Shown one piece after another: positions 46,292 through 54,876 of a stretch of DNA of 64,000 nt (position 1 is the stretch's first letter; each line of letters begins with the position of its first letter). Location of the stretch: assembly GCF_021442025.1 (NCBI RefSeq), contig NZ_CP090446.1, positions 1,674,001 to 1,738,000 of the forward strand, given 5' to 3'. The notes beneath the pieces were generated by a model that was not told the origin of the DNA, did not search any database, and saw nothing but the letters and a program-made list of their open reading frames with translations. Position numbers and translations under genes: made by a program. Origin of the DNA: Sphingobacterium sp. SRCM116780 (lineage in GTDB: Bacteria; Bacteroidota; Bacteroidia; Sphingobacteriales; Sphingobacteriaceae).

Positions 46292-48466
46292 TTACTTTTC
46301 CTTATAGATTTTCTTTAGTGTTGCATTTATCTCAGGTATTTTATTATACAACTTCCAAATCAGACCTGATTTCGCATTTTCCATCATGATGGCCATTGTA
46401 GCTTGATTTTTAGCCATAAATCCATCTGATACATCATTATTTTTCAAATCAATCCAAGATCTAAAACCATATTGGGTAAACAGTACATTTGCATACTGAT
46501 CATAAAACTTACGCAACGACTTCTGCCCTATCTCTTTTTCGAAGGCTATCGAAGAAATAGAAATTGCTGGATTTATGAGATAGTGCTCTAAGCTATCTGT
46601 AGGATTTTGTACACCCCAAACGTCTGTAAAGCTGGAACCCAAATTGAGTTCATTATCTCTTCTTTTATAAGCTAAAATATAGTTACTCACCAATTCACCA
46701 TAATCAATATGTCCGTCATACTTTCCATGTGGGTCGAAAGTAAGGAATGGTCTATAAAATTCAATCATCGATGTATTCAAGTCTCCAATTTCAATCTTTT
46801 TTCCAAAAAGAATTTGATTTTTAAAAATTAAACTATCTACAGAAGGATTTAAATCTGTCTTAGTCAAATTCGATGACTTCAAAGCAGAATCCATTATCTT
46901 TCCTTTATCTAAAGATAATAAAGGTTTGGCAACGGTATCTAGTACAGCACTTTTCCTTGCATATCCATTCATATAACTTGTCTCTTTTAATGGGAAAGTC
47001 GGAGAAGACATTGCTAATAAATAGATCGGAAGACTCTCATTTAATCCACTTAGAATTTTAGACTGATCTGTACTATCAACAGCAGACCAGCTATCAATTA
47101 AAGCATCAGGATTTGTTTTAGAACTATATTCTGACCAATCGATACGCTTCCACAATGCTGTAATTTGTTCTCTTAACTCTTTTTCATCAGACTCTTCTTT
47201 AGAGAAATATTCACGTGCTACTAACATCGCTTCTACTAATGTTGCTGTTGCTTTGACATCATACATGGGTACATTATTTCTATAAAATGGAACGCCATCT
47301 CGACCATCATAAAACGATGAAAAGACACCATCATGATGTTGTGCCTTACTCAAGAACTTGACCATTCTGTTTAATCGTGTCAGAGCTGCCTGTCTTGAAA
47401 TAAGTTCATTTTCAACGCCTATTAATAAAGAAAGAATTGCATAACCTGATTCTTCAATCGAAACAATAGCTCTTTTGTTGGCTTTATTTGGTAAAAAAAG
47501 TCCACTATTGATGTCATAGTTCTCAATAAAGTAATTAACATTAGCATTTTTGACCAAATCCGTTAACTCTTCATCACTCGCTCTCTTCGTTTTGATTTCT
47601 CTTACTGCAGAAAAAGGTGACTCCAAATAATCATAATCAACCCAGGCAATTTTGTAATAATAGGTTTTATTAAACTCATCAACCAGATCATAACATTTTT
47701 GCATAAATACAGGACGAATACCTATGGGTTTAAAATCTATATTATCAGTCGATCTATAAATCTTAATATAACGAATACTAGGTGTCAGTGGCAATTGCCA
47801 TTGTAATTCTACTTGTTTATCGATGCTTGCTATTTTAGATAAAATAGCTGCAGACGATAATTTTACGCGAGATGGGTTTTTAGGTAAAAATTCTATTTGA
47901 TCAATAAATATTTGATGGGTCTGCTCATCTGAAGCATTTTGATGAAATATAATTTCAGAGATGGACTCTCCCATTTTTAAATTAGCAAATTTAGAAAGTG
48001 GAATCTCAACATTTAGCCATGTATCATAATCAAAATCATCAATAAACGGTGCCAAATCCAACATACTTGTTTGAGATGAACCTTGACTCAGTTGAATATT
48101 AGGCAGCGTTTTTAATGTTGTATAGGTCGATTGCACATAAATTTTTATGGTCAATACATCACTGTTTACCGTCTGATAATCAATTTTATGATGATCATTT
48201 AACAAAGTAACTTTCCAAGTTCCATCTTTTGAAGAAAAATAGCGTAGAGAAAGTGAATTTCCAGGAGTAAAAAACAAAGAATCTGTAACTGGTAAATTTT
48301 TCTTGACATTCTGAACCCAGCTATTACCCATATACTCTACTTTACTCTTGGCATAATTACCTGGTAATAGGCTATTTTCGAACACAACCTCAGGGTAAGT
48401 TTGTGCATATAAGCTTGTTGTAGAATAAAAGGTTAACCCTATAATGAATAGTAAATATCTCAGCAT
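46292..48466 (-). CDS. Exported glucoamylase-like (GH144-type) protein with N-terminal beta domains
   Basis: A 724-residue secreted or periplasmic protein from the ATG at 48466 (MLRYLLFIIGLTFYSTTSLYAQ signal peptide); a TTG at 48496 would place ten extra residues before it. Residues ~25-205 are beta-rich, CBM-like (FIDDFDYDTWLNVEIPLSKF). A fibronectin type III-like module follows (VELQWQLPLTPSIRYIKIYRSTD). The remaining two-thirds is alpha-helical, of the glucoamylase-like (alpha/alpha)6 type: NYFIENYDINSGLFLPNK, AHHDGVFSSFYDGRDG and DGFMAKNQATMAIMMENAKSGLIWKLY. GH144 members cut beta-1,2-glucan; the activity here is not assured. Confidence 0.7.
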   Translation of the reverse strand: MLRYLLFIIGLTFYSTTSLYAQTYPEVVFENSLLPGNYAKSKVEYMGNSWVQNVKKNLPVTDSLFFTPGNSLSLRYFSSKDGTWKVTLLNDHHKIDYQTVNSDVLTIKIYVQSTYTTLKTLPNIQLSQGSSQTSMLDLAPFIDDFDYDTWLNVEIPLSKFANLKMGESISEIIFHQNASDEQTHQIFIDQIEFLPKNPSRVKLSSAAILSKIASIDKQVELQWQLPLTPSIRYIKIYRSTDNIDFKPIGIRPVFMQKCYDLVDEFNKTYYYKIAWVDYDYLESPFSAVREIKTKRASDEELTDLVKNANVNYFIENYDINSGLFLPNKANKRAIVSIEESGYAILSLLIGVENELISRQAALTRLNRMVKFLSKAQHHDGVFSSFYDGRDGVPFYRNNVPMYDVKATATLVEAMLVAREYFSKEESDEKELREQITALWKRIDWSEYSSKTNPDALIDSWSAVDSTDQSKILSGLNESLPIYLLAMSSPTFPLKETSYMNGYARKSAVLDTVAKPLLSLDKGKIMDSALKSSNLTKTDLNPSVDSLIFKNQILFGKKIEIGDLNTSMIEFYRPFLTFDPHGKYDGHIDYGELVSNYILAYKRRDNELNLGSSFTDVWGVQNPTDSLEHYLINPAISISSIAFEKEIGQKSLRKFYDQYANVLFTQYGFRSWIDLKNNDVSDGFMAKNQATMAIMMENAKSGLIWKLYNKIPEINATLKKIYKEK

Positions 48467-48625
48467 ACATATAAATTGACAGTGAAGGCTAAACAAAAAC
48501 TAAGCCATCCCTAGTTAATAGAAAGACAAATGTAATAAAGGATTTGCAATGTAAATGTCATACCAATTTTAATTTCGAAAAAAATGCACTAAATTAGCCA
48601 TCTGATTTTTTCATAAAAACTTGAT

Positions 48626-49579
48626 ATGAAAACAACATTTGAATTTGAAAAGCCAATTGCGGATTTGCAATTGCAAATAGAGAAAGTGGAACAAGTGGCT
48701 CAAAAAACGAAAGTTGATATGAGTGCTACTGTGTTAGAGCTACAACAAAAATTAGCAAACGCTGAAAAAGAGATATATGGTAATTTGTCTGGTTGGGAGA
48801 ATGTGCAGATGTCACGTCATCCTGAAAGACCACAAACATTGGATTATATTCAGATGATTTGTGAAGACTTTATTGAATTACACGGTGATCGTACTGTAAG
48901 AGACGATAAAGCAATTATCGGAGGATTTGCCTCTATTGGAGGTCAATCAGTGATGATTATAGGTCATCAGAAAGGAAAAAACACAAAGGAGCGTCAATAC
49001 CGTAATTTTGGTATGGCAAATCCAGAAGGTTACCGCAAGGCACTTCGTCTGATGAAAATGGCCGAAAAATTTAATAAGCCTGTTATTACATTAATTGATA
49101 CAATGGGCGCTTATCCAGGTTTAGAAGCTGAAGAAAGAGGACAAGGTGAGGCCATTGCACGTAACTTATTAGAAATGTCTGTTTTAAAAGTACCTATTAT
49201 ATGTGTTGTGATTGGTGAAGGGGCGTCAGGTGGTGCACTTGGGATTGGTATAGGTGATCGCGTTTATATGATGGAGCATACTTGGTATTCTGTTATTTCT
49301 CCAGAGTCTTGTTCTTCTATCTTATGGAGAAGTTGGGATCATAAAGAAAAGGCAGCAGAGGCTTTAAAACTAACTTCTAAAGACATGTTTGAAAATGGTC
49401 TTATTGATGGTATTATTGCTGAACCGTTAGGTGGGGCACATCAAAATCCAGAATTAGCGGCAGAATTTCTAAAAACAAAATTAGTGGAAGATTTAGCGAT
49501 GTTAATTGCTAAAGATAAAGATACATTAGTTGATGAACGCATAGAAAAATTTAGCAACATGGGTGTTGTTGTAGAATAA
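48626..49579 (+). CDS. accA: Acetyl-CoA carboxylase carboxyltransferase subunit alpha
   Basis: A 317-residue crotonase-fold subunit that, with AccD, moves the carboxyl group from biotin to acetyl-CoA in fatty acid synthesis. The protein has the coiled N-terminus ([21 protein letters not shown]), [55 protein letters not shown] and the oxyanion-forming [21 protein letters not shown]. It is monocistronic and far from accD. The stop is followed by a strong terminator. Confidence 0.96.
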   Translation: MKTTFEFEKPIADLQLQIEKVEQVAQKTKVDMSATVLELQQKLANAEKEIYGNLSGWENVQMSRHPERPQTLDYIQMICEDFIELHGDRTVRDDKAIIGGFASIGGQSVMIIGHQKGKNTKERQYRNFGMANPEGYRKALRLMKMAEKFNKPVITLIDTMGAYPGLEAEERGQGEAIARNLLEMSVLKVPIICVVIGEGASGGALGIGIGDRVYMMEHTWYSVISPESCSSILWRSWDHKEKAAEALKLTSKDMFENGLIDGIIAEPLGGAHQNPELAAEFLKTKLVEDLAMLIAKDKDTLVDERIEKFSNMGVVVE

Positions 49580-49602
49580 TCATCATTTTCATCTAAAAAG
49601 TA

Positions 49603-49636
49603 AGAAGAGGAAGTTTTTAAGCTTCCTCTTTTTTTT
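49603..49636 (+). terminator. Terminator of accA
   Basis: AAGAGGAAG...CTTCCTCTT with a T-run of eight, about 25 nt after the accA stop. Confidence 0.9.
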
Positions 49637-49719
49637 GGATACCCCCTATCCGCTTGATGAAAAATAATCTTTTAAAAAAGAATAAGTTACAGCATACCTT
49701 TAAAAAAGTCTCAAATTTA

Positions 49720-49751
49720 TTTGTGCTGTAAAGTAGATTTTTCTACCTTTG
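49720..49751 (+). promoter_or_regulatory. Promoter of tRNA-Lys
   Basis: TTTG (49720-49723), a 20-nt spacer and TACCTTTG (49744-49751) match the -33/-7 consensus. The predicted transcription start (about 49758) leaves a leader of about 19 nt before the tRNA. Confidence 0.75.
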
Positions 49752-49776
49752 CAGCACTTCAAACAACAGGAAATAA

Positions 49777-49849
49777 GATTCCGTAGCTCAGCTGGTAGAG
49801 CAATACACTTTTAATGTATGGGTCCTGGGTTCGAATCCCAGCGGGATCA
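49777..49849 (+). tRNA. tRNA-Lys (anticodon TTT)
   Basis: A 73-nt cloverleaf reads straight from the sequence. The acceptor GATTCCG pairs with CGGGATC (one G-U), discriminator A at 49849; the D arm is GCTC/GAGC; the anticodon stem ATACA/TGTAT encloses CTTTTAA with anticodon TTT at 49810-49812; the T arm is TGGGTTCGAATCCCA. CCA is not encoded. The last 17 nt of the tRNA region (AATCCCAGCGGGATCAC, one base past the discriminator) recur at every unit of the tandem array that follows. Confidence 0.97.
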
Positions 49850-50938
49850 CAAAAAAGCTTCACAGAAATGTGAGGCTTTTTTCGTGTCTGCTGGATTCGA
49901 ACAGAAGCGTCGGGATGGGTTCGATCTATAGGAGGCTCAGGATAAGTGTTTGGGGATTGGGGGACTGAGCCAATCCCAGCGGGATCACAAAAAAGCTTCA
50001 CAGAAATGTGAGGCTTTTTTCGTGTCTGCTGGATTCGAACAGAAGCGTCGGGATGGGTTCGATCTATAGGAGGCTCAGGATAAGTGTTTGGGGATTGGGG
50101 GACTGAGCCAATCCCAGCGGGATCACAAAAAAGCTTCACAGAAATGTGAGGCTTTTTTCGTGTCTGCTGGATTCGAACAGAAGCGTCGGGATGGGTTCGA
50201 TCTATAGGAGGCTCAGGATAAGTGTTTGGGGATTGGGGGACTGAGCCAATCCCAGCGGGATCACAAAAAAGCTTCACAGAAATGTGAGGCTTTTTTCGTG
50301 TCTGCTGGATTCGAACAGAAGCGTCGGGATGGGTTCGATCTATAGGAGGCTCAGGATAAGTGTTTGGGGATTGGGGGACTGAGCCAATCCCAGCGGGATC
50401 ACAAAAAAGCTTCACAGAAATGTGAGGCTTTTTTCGTGTCTGCTGGATTCGAACAGAAGCGTCGGGATGGGTTCGATCTATAGGAGGCTCAGGATAAGTG
50501 TTTGGGGATTGGGGGACTGAGCCAATCCCAGCGGGATCACAAAAAAAGCTTCACAGAAATGTGAAGCTTTTTTCGTGTCTGCTGGATTCGAACAAAAGCG
50601 TTAGGATGGGTTCGATCTATGGAGGCTCAGGTAAGTGTTTGGGGATTGAGCGACTGAGCCAATCCCAGCGGGATCACCAAAGAAAAGCTAATCGCAAGAT
50701 TAGCTTTTCTTGTTTAAGACAATTCGGATTCGAACAGAAGCGTCGGGATGGGTTCGATCTATACGAGGCTCAGGTAAGTGTTTGGGGATTGAGCGACTGA
50801 GCCAATCCCAGCGGGATCACCAAAGAAAAGCTAATCGCAAGATTAGCTTTTCTTGTTTAAGACAATTCGGATTCGAACAGAAGCGTCGGGATGGGTTCGA
50901 TCTATACGAGGCTCAGGTAAGTGTTTGGGGATTGGGAT
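49843..50938. repeat. Tandem array of a 138-bp unit containing the tRNA-Lys 3' end
   Basis: Units start with GGGATCAC at 49843, 49981, 50119, 50257, 50395, 50533, 50670 and 50813. The first five are 138 bp and look identical; the sixth is 137 bp, the seventh 143 bp, the eighth is truncated at about 50938. Each begins with the tRNA 3' end and then a terminator-like hairpin (AAAAAAGC...GCTTTTTT; in units 7-8 replaced by AAGAAAAGCTAATC-GCAA-GATTAGCTTTTCTT). It continues with TTCGAA-type T-arm-like words in both orientations and a GGGATTGG/CCAATCCC hairpin just before the next tRNA-like end. Because 138 is a multiple of three, long repetitive frames appear on both strands; they are not genes. Confidence 0.9.
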
Positions 50939-50981
50939 TGAGCAGTGGTGGGTTTATCCATTTTTAGAGAAGGTATATTCG

Positions 50982-51187
50982 TTTGATTTTGAATGTCTTT
51001 TACTTGATTTAACCGCCTCAAATCTTTTTGTGTTTTAGTGAAAACCTCAAAAAATTCGCAAAATTTAGGTGAGCGATTAAGTGAGTAGTTTTTTTACTTC
51101 TTGGAAATCATCGTCTGCCATTTCTCCATCAGCATTCTTTAAAAGTGCATTTTGATAGCGTTTTTCAAATTTCGTGTGATATAACCA
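50982..51187 (-). pseudogene. Gene remnants at the left inner flank of the island
   Basis: On the - strand, 50982-51026 reads DLRRLNQVKDIQNQ, and 51077-51187 reads an open stretch ending FEKRYQNALLKNADGEMADDDFQEVKKLLT then stop. Neither has a start codon. The first peptide recurs as DLRRLNQLKDVQNQ at 57999-58042, at the other end of the island. The second has the feel of the helical tail of a serine recombinase, but this is only a guess. These are decayed coding sequences, not functional genes. The remainder of 50939-51200 shows nothing else. Confidence 0.4.
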
Positions 51188-51200
51188 TTAGATAAATCGG

Positions 51201-52064
51201 CTAAATGGATTGATCCCTAAATTCTGTGGGAGTGATCTTTGTCTGACTTTTAAAAAAGTTAGAAAAATAAGCGTGATCCACAAAGCCGAGTTCAAATGCA
51301 ATTTCTTTAATCGAGAGATCCGTTGATTGGAGCATGCGCTTGGCTTCCAGCAATACACGCTGCTGGATCAGCTGTGTGGCGGATACATTCAGATTTTTTC
51401 TGCAGAGGATATTAAGATAATTGGCAGATATGTTGAGCTTGGAGGCATAGAAGGTAACAAGCTTTTCTTCTTTAAAAAATCGGTCTATCAACATATTGAA
51501 TTTTGCAAGCCTTGGGTTAGATTGGAACACTTTAGCATCAGTGAAGATATCCTCGGCTGCCTTGCTTACGATTGCTGCGATGACCGCAGCCCGTGCACTG
51601 ATAATGTCCTGAAGTGAATGTTCAGCTTCCAACTCGTCTTTGACTGCATCAAATTCGTATTTGAGCAAATTGAAATCATTACCAGTTAGCGGAATTACCG
51701 GATGGTTTATATAATTCGTAAACGAGAAACGAAAATAAGGAGCAAAACGTTCAAAGAAAACTTTATCAATCATCAACTGATATCCAGTTGTATCAGTCTC
51801 TATATCCCATTTATGCACTTGATCGGGAAACAATACATGTACCTGTTTGTTTCCTATGGTATAATCCTGAAAGTCTATATTGTGTACACCTTTGGCATTG
51901 TCAAATAATACAATAATGAAAAAGTCATGTTTGTGTGGTTTATCAATGTGTCTTTCCCCATGAAGTTCATTATAAAGCAACTCTTTTCTTCCGGCTGTTT
52001 GCCCTTTTCGGAACTCCTGAATACCAACAACTGGTACATATATTTTCTCAGTATTTGCGCTCAT
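51201..52064 (-). CDS. AraC-family transcriptional regulator
   Basis: A 287-residue regulator with an N-terminal cupin-like ligand/dimer domain (HIDKPHKHDFFIIVLFDNAKG) and two C-terminal helix-turn-helix motifs (FYASKLNISANYLNILCRKNL and IKEIAFELGFVDHAYFSNFFK, then KITPTEFR). Bases look richer in G+C than the neighbouring core genes, consistent with transfer. It is the first gene inside the repeat-bounded island and may control the amidohydrolase/MFS genes; the inducer is unknown. A 10-bp inverted repeat lies upstream of its start. Confidence 0.9.
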   Translation of the reverse strand: MSANTEKIYVPVVGIQEFRKGQTAGRKELLYNELHGERHIDKPHKHDFFIIVLFDNAKGVHNIDFQDYTIGNKQVHVLFPDQVHKWDIETDTTGYQLMIDKVFFERFAPYFRFSFTNYINHPVIPLTGNDFNLLKYEFDAVKDELEAEHSLQDIISARAAVIAAIVSKAAEDIFTDAKVFQSNPRLAKFNMLIDRFFKEEKLVTFYASKLNISANYLNILCRKNLNVSATQLIQQRVLLEAKRMLQSTDLSIKEIAFELGFVDHAYFSNFFKSQTKITPTEFRDQSI

Positions 52065-52120
52065 AGTCTAAAGCATCTTTTCTTACATTTTTTCGATCAT
52101 CTGGAAATTTACGAAAACCA

Positions 52121-52153
52121 TGAATTAACGAGCTATTTCAACCCGTTAATTCA
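52121..52153. promoter_or_regulatory. Inverted repeat upstream of the araC-type gene
   Basis: TGAATTAACG (52121-52130) pairs with CGTTAATTCA (52144-52153) across a 13-nt gap. It lies 57 nt upstream of the AraC-family start and after the DUF4822 stop; there is no T-run, so an operator or weak terminator are both possible. Confidence 0.4.
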
Positions 52154-52222
52154 TATCCAGATTTCGATATCACCAATTGACATTGGTACTCTCGACTATA
52201 ATACAACCTGTATGATTCTGAT

Positions 52223-52705
52223 TTACTTTGGTTCTTTATGTGTAGTCGGTGTATGAATAATATCGAAATATACAGTTTTATCGTCGTTATTTGGATATAT
52301 CCTATAAGTAAATTCGCTTTTTGTTAGTACTGTGATATCTACTACGCGCGTAAACAATGTTGCGCCTGCATCATTTTTAGCAACAATGGTACGTGTTTTC
52401 CCATCTGCAGAAACAGTCCAGTCACCATGCATTTTTGGAGAATCATCCAAATTGAACATAGTAAATGTATCATCAGCTTTGAAGTATGCAAAGCCGACAA
52501 AATTAGATACGTTGGCATCTGTTAATGCAACTTTATTACCGGCATTGTCTTTTGCATTCGTTGTTTCCCAGGCTGTACTTGCCAGAGTTTCGCTTGGAGA
52601 CAGTTCTTTCTCGGGCGCGGTATTGCTATCTTTTTTACAGCTAAAAATCAGGGTGGCACATAAGGCTACCAAAAGTGTTAATGTGATTTGTTTTAATGCT
52701 TTCAT
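52223..52705 (-). CDS. DUF4822 lipoprotein
   Basis: A 160-residue protein from the ATG at 52705 (MKALKQITLTLLVALCATLIFSCKKDS; lipobox Cys23). The frame is open further upstream to 52912, but those residues overlap the end of the amidohydrolase gene and are not protein-like. The mature domain is LASTAWETTNAKDNAGNKV ... SNFVGFAYFKADDTFTMFNLDD ... MHGDWTVSADGKTRTIV, the lipocalin-like DUF4822 pattern. It is probably the last gene of the ankyrin-amidohydrolase-DUF4822 operon. The function is unknown. Confidence 0.82.
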   Translation of the reverse strand: MKALKQITLTLLVALCATLIFSCKKDSNTAPEKELSPSETLASTAWETTNAKDNAGNKVALTDANVSNFVGFAYFKADDTFTMFNLDDSPKMHGDWTVSADGKTRTIVAKNDAGATLFTRVVDITVLTKSEFTYRIYPNNDDKTVYFDIIHTPTTHKEPK

Positions 52706-52791
52706 CTTATTTAATATTTGCTTCGGCAAAGTTCGTCCATTAAATAGAGGTTTCTTTGCTCTTTTCATCCTGTTACTTGAAGAATTTATAA

Positions 52792-54003
52792 CTAAAGCAC
52801 AACCTCTCCTTTGTGGATAAGCGATTTTACAGGAGAAATGCGGGATACTGCTTCTGCCGAACAACTTGCATCTAAAAACACCATGTCTGCACGATCCCCC
52901 GCCTTTGGCCATTGCTGGTTTCCGTTATCATCCAAAGGCAATTTATAGCGAGTAGCAAAAGCCAGTGTTCTTGATAGTTGCCATTCGGTTCCATAACCGT
53001 AGAGCTCGCTGATAAGGTTCGCTTTTTGAAGCATATTACCCGAGCCGAAAGTATTCCAATGATCCTGAATGTTATCGTTCCCTACCAAAACTTCCACACC
53101 ATGTTTTCTAAGGATAGGAATAGGCATTATAATATCTCCAAAAGGTACAGAAGAAACAATACCTACACCTGCATGGGCAAGCCTTTCTGCTATTTTTTCG
53201 GCATCGGTATTACTAAGACGGCTGAGCGCAAACGCGTGGCTTATGAAAGCTTTTCCACGTAGCTGCGGATTTTCCAGCGCTCTGTCGATTAGAAATTCTA
53301 TCGTTTTAATACCACTTTCTCCCATTTCGTGCAAGTGAACATCGACACCTTTGTTGTTGTCAACAGCCAGTTGTACGATTTGTCCCATTGCCTTTTCGAT
53401 ACTGCCATCTAACGAATAAGGATCTACCCCTCCGATAAAACTAACCGCATCCATTTTTGCTACATCTTTTAAAAGCGGAAGCGTATCTGTATAAAATAAG
53501 CCGTGCTGCGGAAAAGCTACTAATTCAGCATCTACAGTTGCCTTTTTGTTCTGCAATGCTTTTTCCAGATGTTTCAATGATTCCAGACCAGAGGTTGGGT
53601 CAACATTGAAATGTGAACGGATAAAATCGGTACCATAGGCCTGTAAAAAATTTATCATTTTTTCAGTTCTTTCAACAGAAGTTTTCAGCCATTCGGGTAT
53701 CATTTTCTGTTCATAAGCAATCACGTCCTTAACCGTTTTCCTTTTCGCAGATACGGCTTGCCAAGGCAAGCCGAACAACATTTTGTCCAGATGGGCGTGC
53801 ATGTCCTTGAAGGCCGGCAACATGAGACTTCCTTTCATATCAATTGCAGAAGCATTAGTATCGTTGGGTTTGATACTTTTGATTTTACCGCTTTCTATTT
53901 CTACACAAAACAAATCTGTTTTGGTTTTTACGACTTCATCACCATCGAATTCAAAGCCCGTTTCGAGCAATACATTCTTTAAAATATAGGTTTTGTTTTC
54001 CAT
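52792..54003 (-). CDS. Amidohydrolase (cytosine-deaminase-like), cytoplasmic paralogue
   Basis: A 403-residue metal-dependent hydrolase of the amidohydrolase superfamily. Metal ligands are in MHAHLDK (HxH), DVHLHEMGE, ISHAFAL and GNDNIQDHW; the last, NDNIQDHWNTFGSG, is typical of the cytosine-deaminase-like subgroup. There is no signal peptide, so it is cytoplasmic. It is strikingly similar along its whole length to the exported amidohydrolase at 54877-56223 (both have LLETGFE-DGDEV near the start and end in FLDASCSAEAVSRISPVKSLIH). It starts 3 nt downstream of the ankyrin gene stop. The substrate is unknown; cyclic amide or guanidine-type compounds are typical. Confidence 0.88.
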   Translation of the reverse strand: MENKTYILKNVLLETGFEFDGDEVVKTKTDLFCVEIESGKIKSIKPNDTNASAIDMKGSLMLPAFKDMHAHLDKMLFGLPWQAVSAKRKTVKDVIAYEQKMIPEWLKTSVERTEKMINFLQAYGTDFIRSHFNVDPTSGLESLKHLEKALQNKKATVDAELVAFPQHGLFYTDTLPLLKDVAKMDAVSFIGGVDPYSLDGSIEKAMGQIVQLAVDNNKGVDVHLHEMGESGIKTIEFLIDRALENPQLRGKAFISHAFALSRLSNTDAEKIAERLAHAGVGIVSSVPFGDIIMPIPILRKHGVEVLVGNDNIQDHWNTFGSGNMLQKANLISELYGYGTEWQLSRTLAFATRYKLPLDDNGNQQWPKAGDRADMVFLDASCSAEAVSRISPVKSLIHKGEVVL

Positions 54004-54005
54004 TT

Positions 54006-54680
54006 TTACTTAGATAAGATTTTTACGATTTCATTAAAGCCACGATTTTTTGCATGTTGTATTGGTGTAATGCCATCGTGATCCGGAATCTGAAGGTTTG
54101 CCCCTCCATCCTTAAGTATCTGCACGATTCCCTGGTATTTTTTGGTACCGTTACCCAATACAATTGCCTCCATCAAAGCCGTCCATCCCAAGCGGTTTAC
54201 ATGGTCTATCGGATAGCCTTTTGTATTGACTAAAAGCCTTACGGTTTCTACGTGTCCTCGTTCGCAAGCCGGAATCAATGCGCTACCATTGTAGCGATTA
54301 AACAGATCAAAACGAGCACCATGCGCCAGGAATAGTCTGACCAGTTCGGTTTGTCCGCTCGCCCCGGCATACAGAAATGGGCTATCCTGGTTATTGGTCT
54401 GCATGTTCACATCAGCCCCTTTTTCTACAAGAAGTTTTGCCATTGTATCTTGCTTATTAATGGTTGCCAACAAGAGCAGATTTCGATTATTCTTATCCTG
54501 CGTATTGACATCTGCACCGTTTCTGAGTGCTTTTTTTACTCCCTCAATATCGTTGCTGTTAACCAGTTTGATGATATTTTGCTGTTGCATAACTTTTTCT
54601 TTTGCTGCCGGAAGGTCCTTTGCCCCACAAGTGGTAAATACACCTATTGATAATAAAAACAATAATATTTTCATGTCCAT
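54006..54680 (-). CDS. Exported ankyrin-repeat protein
   Basis: A 224-residue protein with an N-terminal signal (MKILLFLLSIGVFTTCGAKD; the real start may be the second Met, 54674; the TTCG-A position might make it a lipoprotein with Cys18). Four or five ankyrin repeats follow (DIEGVKKALRNGADVNTQDKNNRNLLLLAT, DTMAKLLVEKGADVNMQT, QTELVRLFLAHGARFDLF, HVETVRLL, GWTALMEAI). Ankyrin repeats bind other proteins; a periplasmic partner or inhibitor role is possible. It is 2 nt before the cytoplasmic amidohydrolase gene, so probably its operon partner. Confidence 0.82.
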   Translation of the reverse strand: MDMKILLFLLSIGVFTTCGAKDLPAAKEKVMQQQNIIKLVNSNDIEGVKKALRNGADVNTQDKNNRNLLLLATINKQDTMAKLLVEKGADVNMQTNNQDSPFLYAGASGQTELVRLFLAHGARFDLFNRYNGSALIPACERGHVETVRLLVNTKGYPIDHVNRLGWTALMEAIVLGNGTKKYQGIVQILKDGGANLQIPDHDGITPIQHAKNRGFNEIVKILSK

Positions 54681-54876
54681 TATTTATTGTTGAAAGATTG
54701 TTGCAACAAAGTTCGGTTTGTTTTTTCTCATAACTTTGCAAAATACATCGCAATGCTTGAAATATTTATACATACTTCTTTCTATGATTTTGTGATAAAT
54801 GTTTCAAGTGATGGAATGAATCCTACACCTCATAAAGCAAAATATCAGGTAAATTTGTATTATATATTTTCAAGCT

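Noticed and set aside
49759..50415. A 218-residue repetitive frame on the - strand across the tandem array
   Set aside because: It is produced by the 138-bp unit being a multiple of three; its end is antisense to the tRNA-Lys gene and the peptides are the usual tRNA-antisense type. No start signal or protein-like composition.
49843..50938. CRISPR array
   Set aside because: Units are directly adjacent 138-bp copies with no unique spacers, and no cas genes are nearby.
50498..51038. Overlapping + strand frames in the diverged part of the array
   Set aside because: Same low-complexity repeat sequence read in other frames; each crosses terminator-like hairpins.
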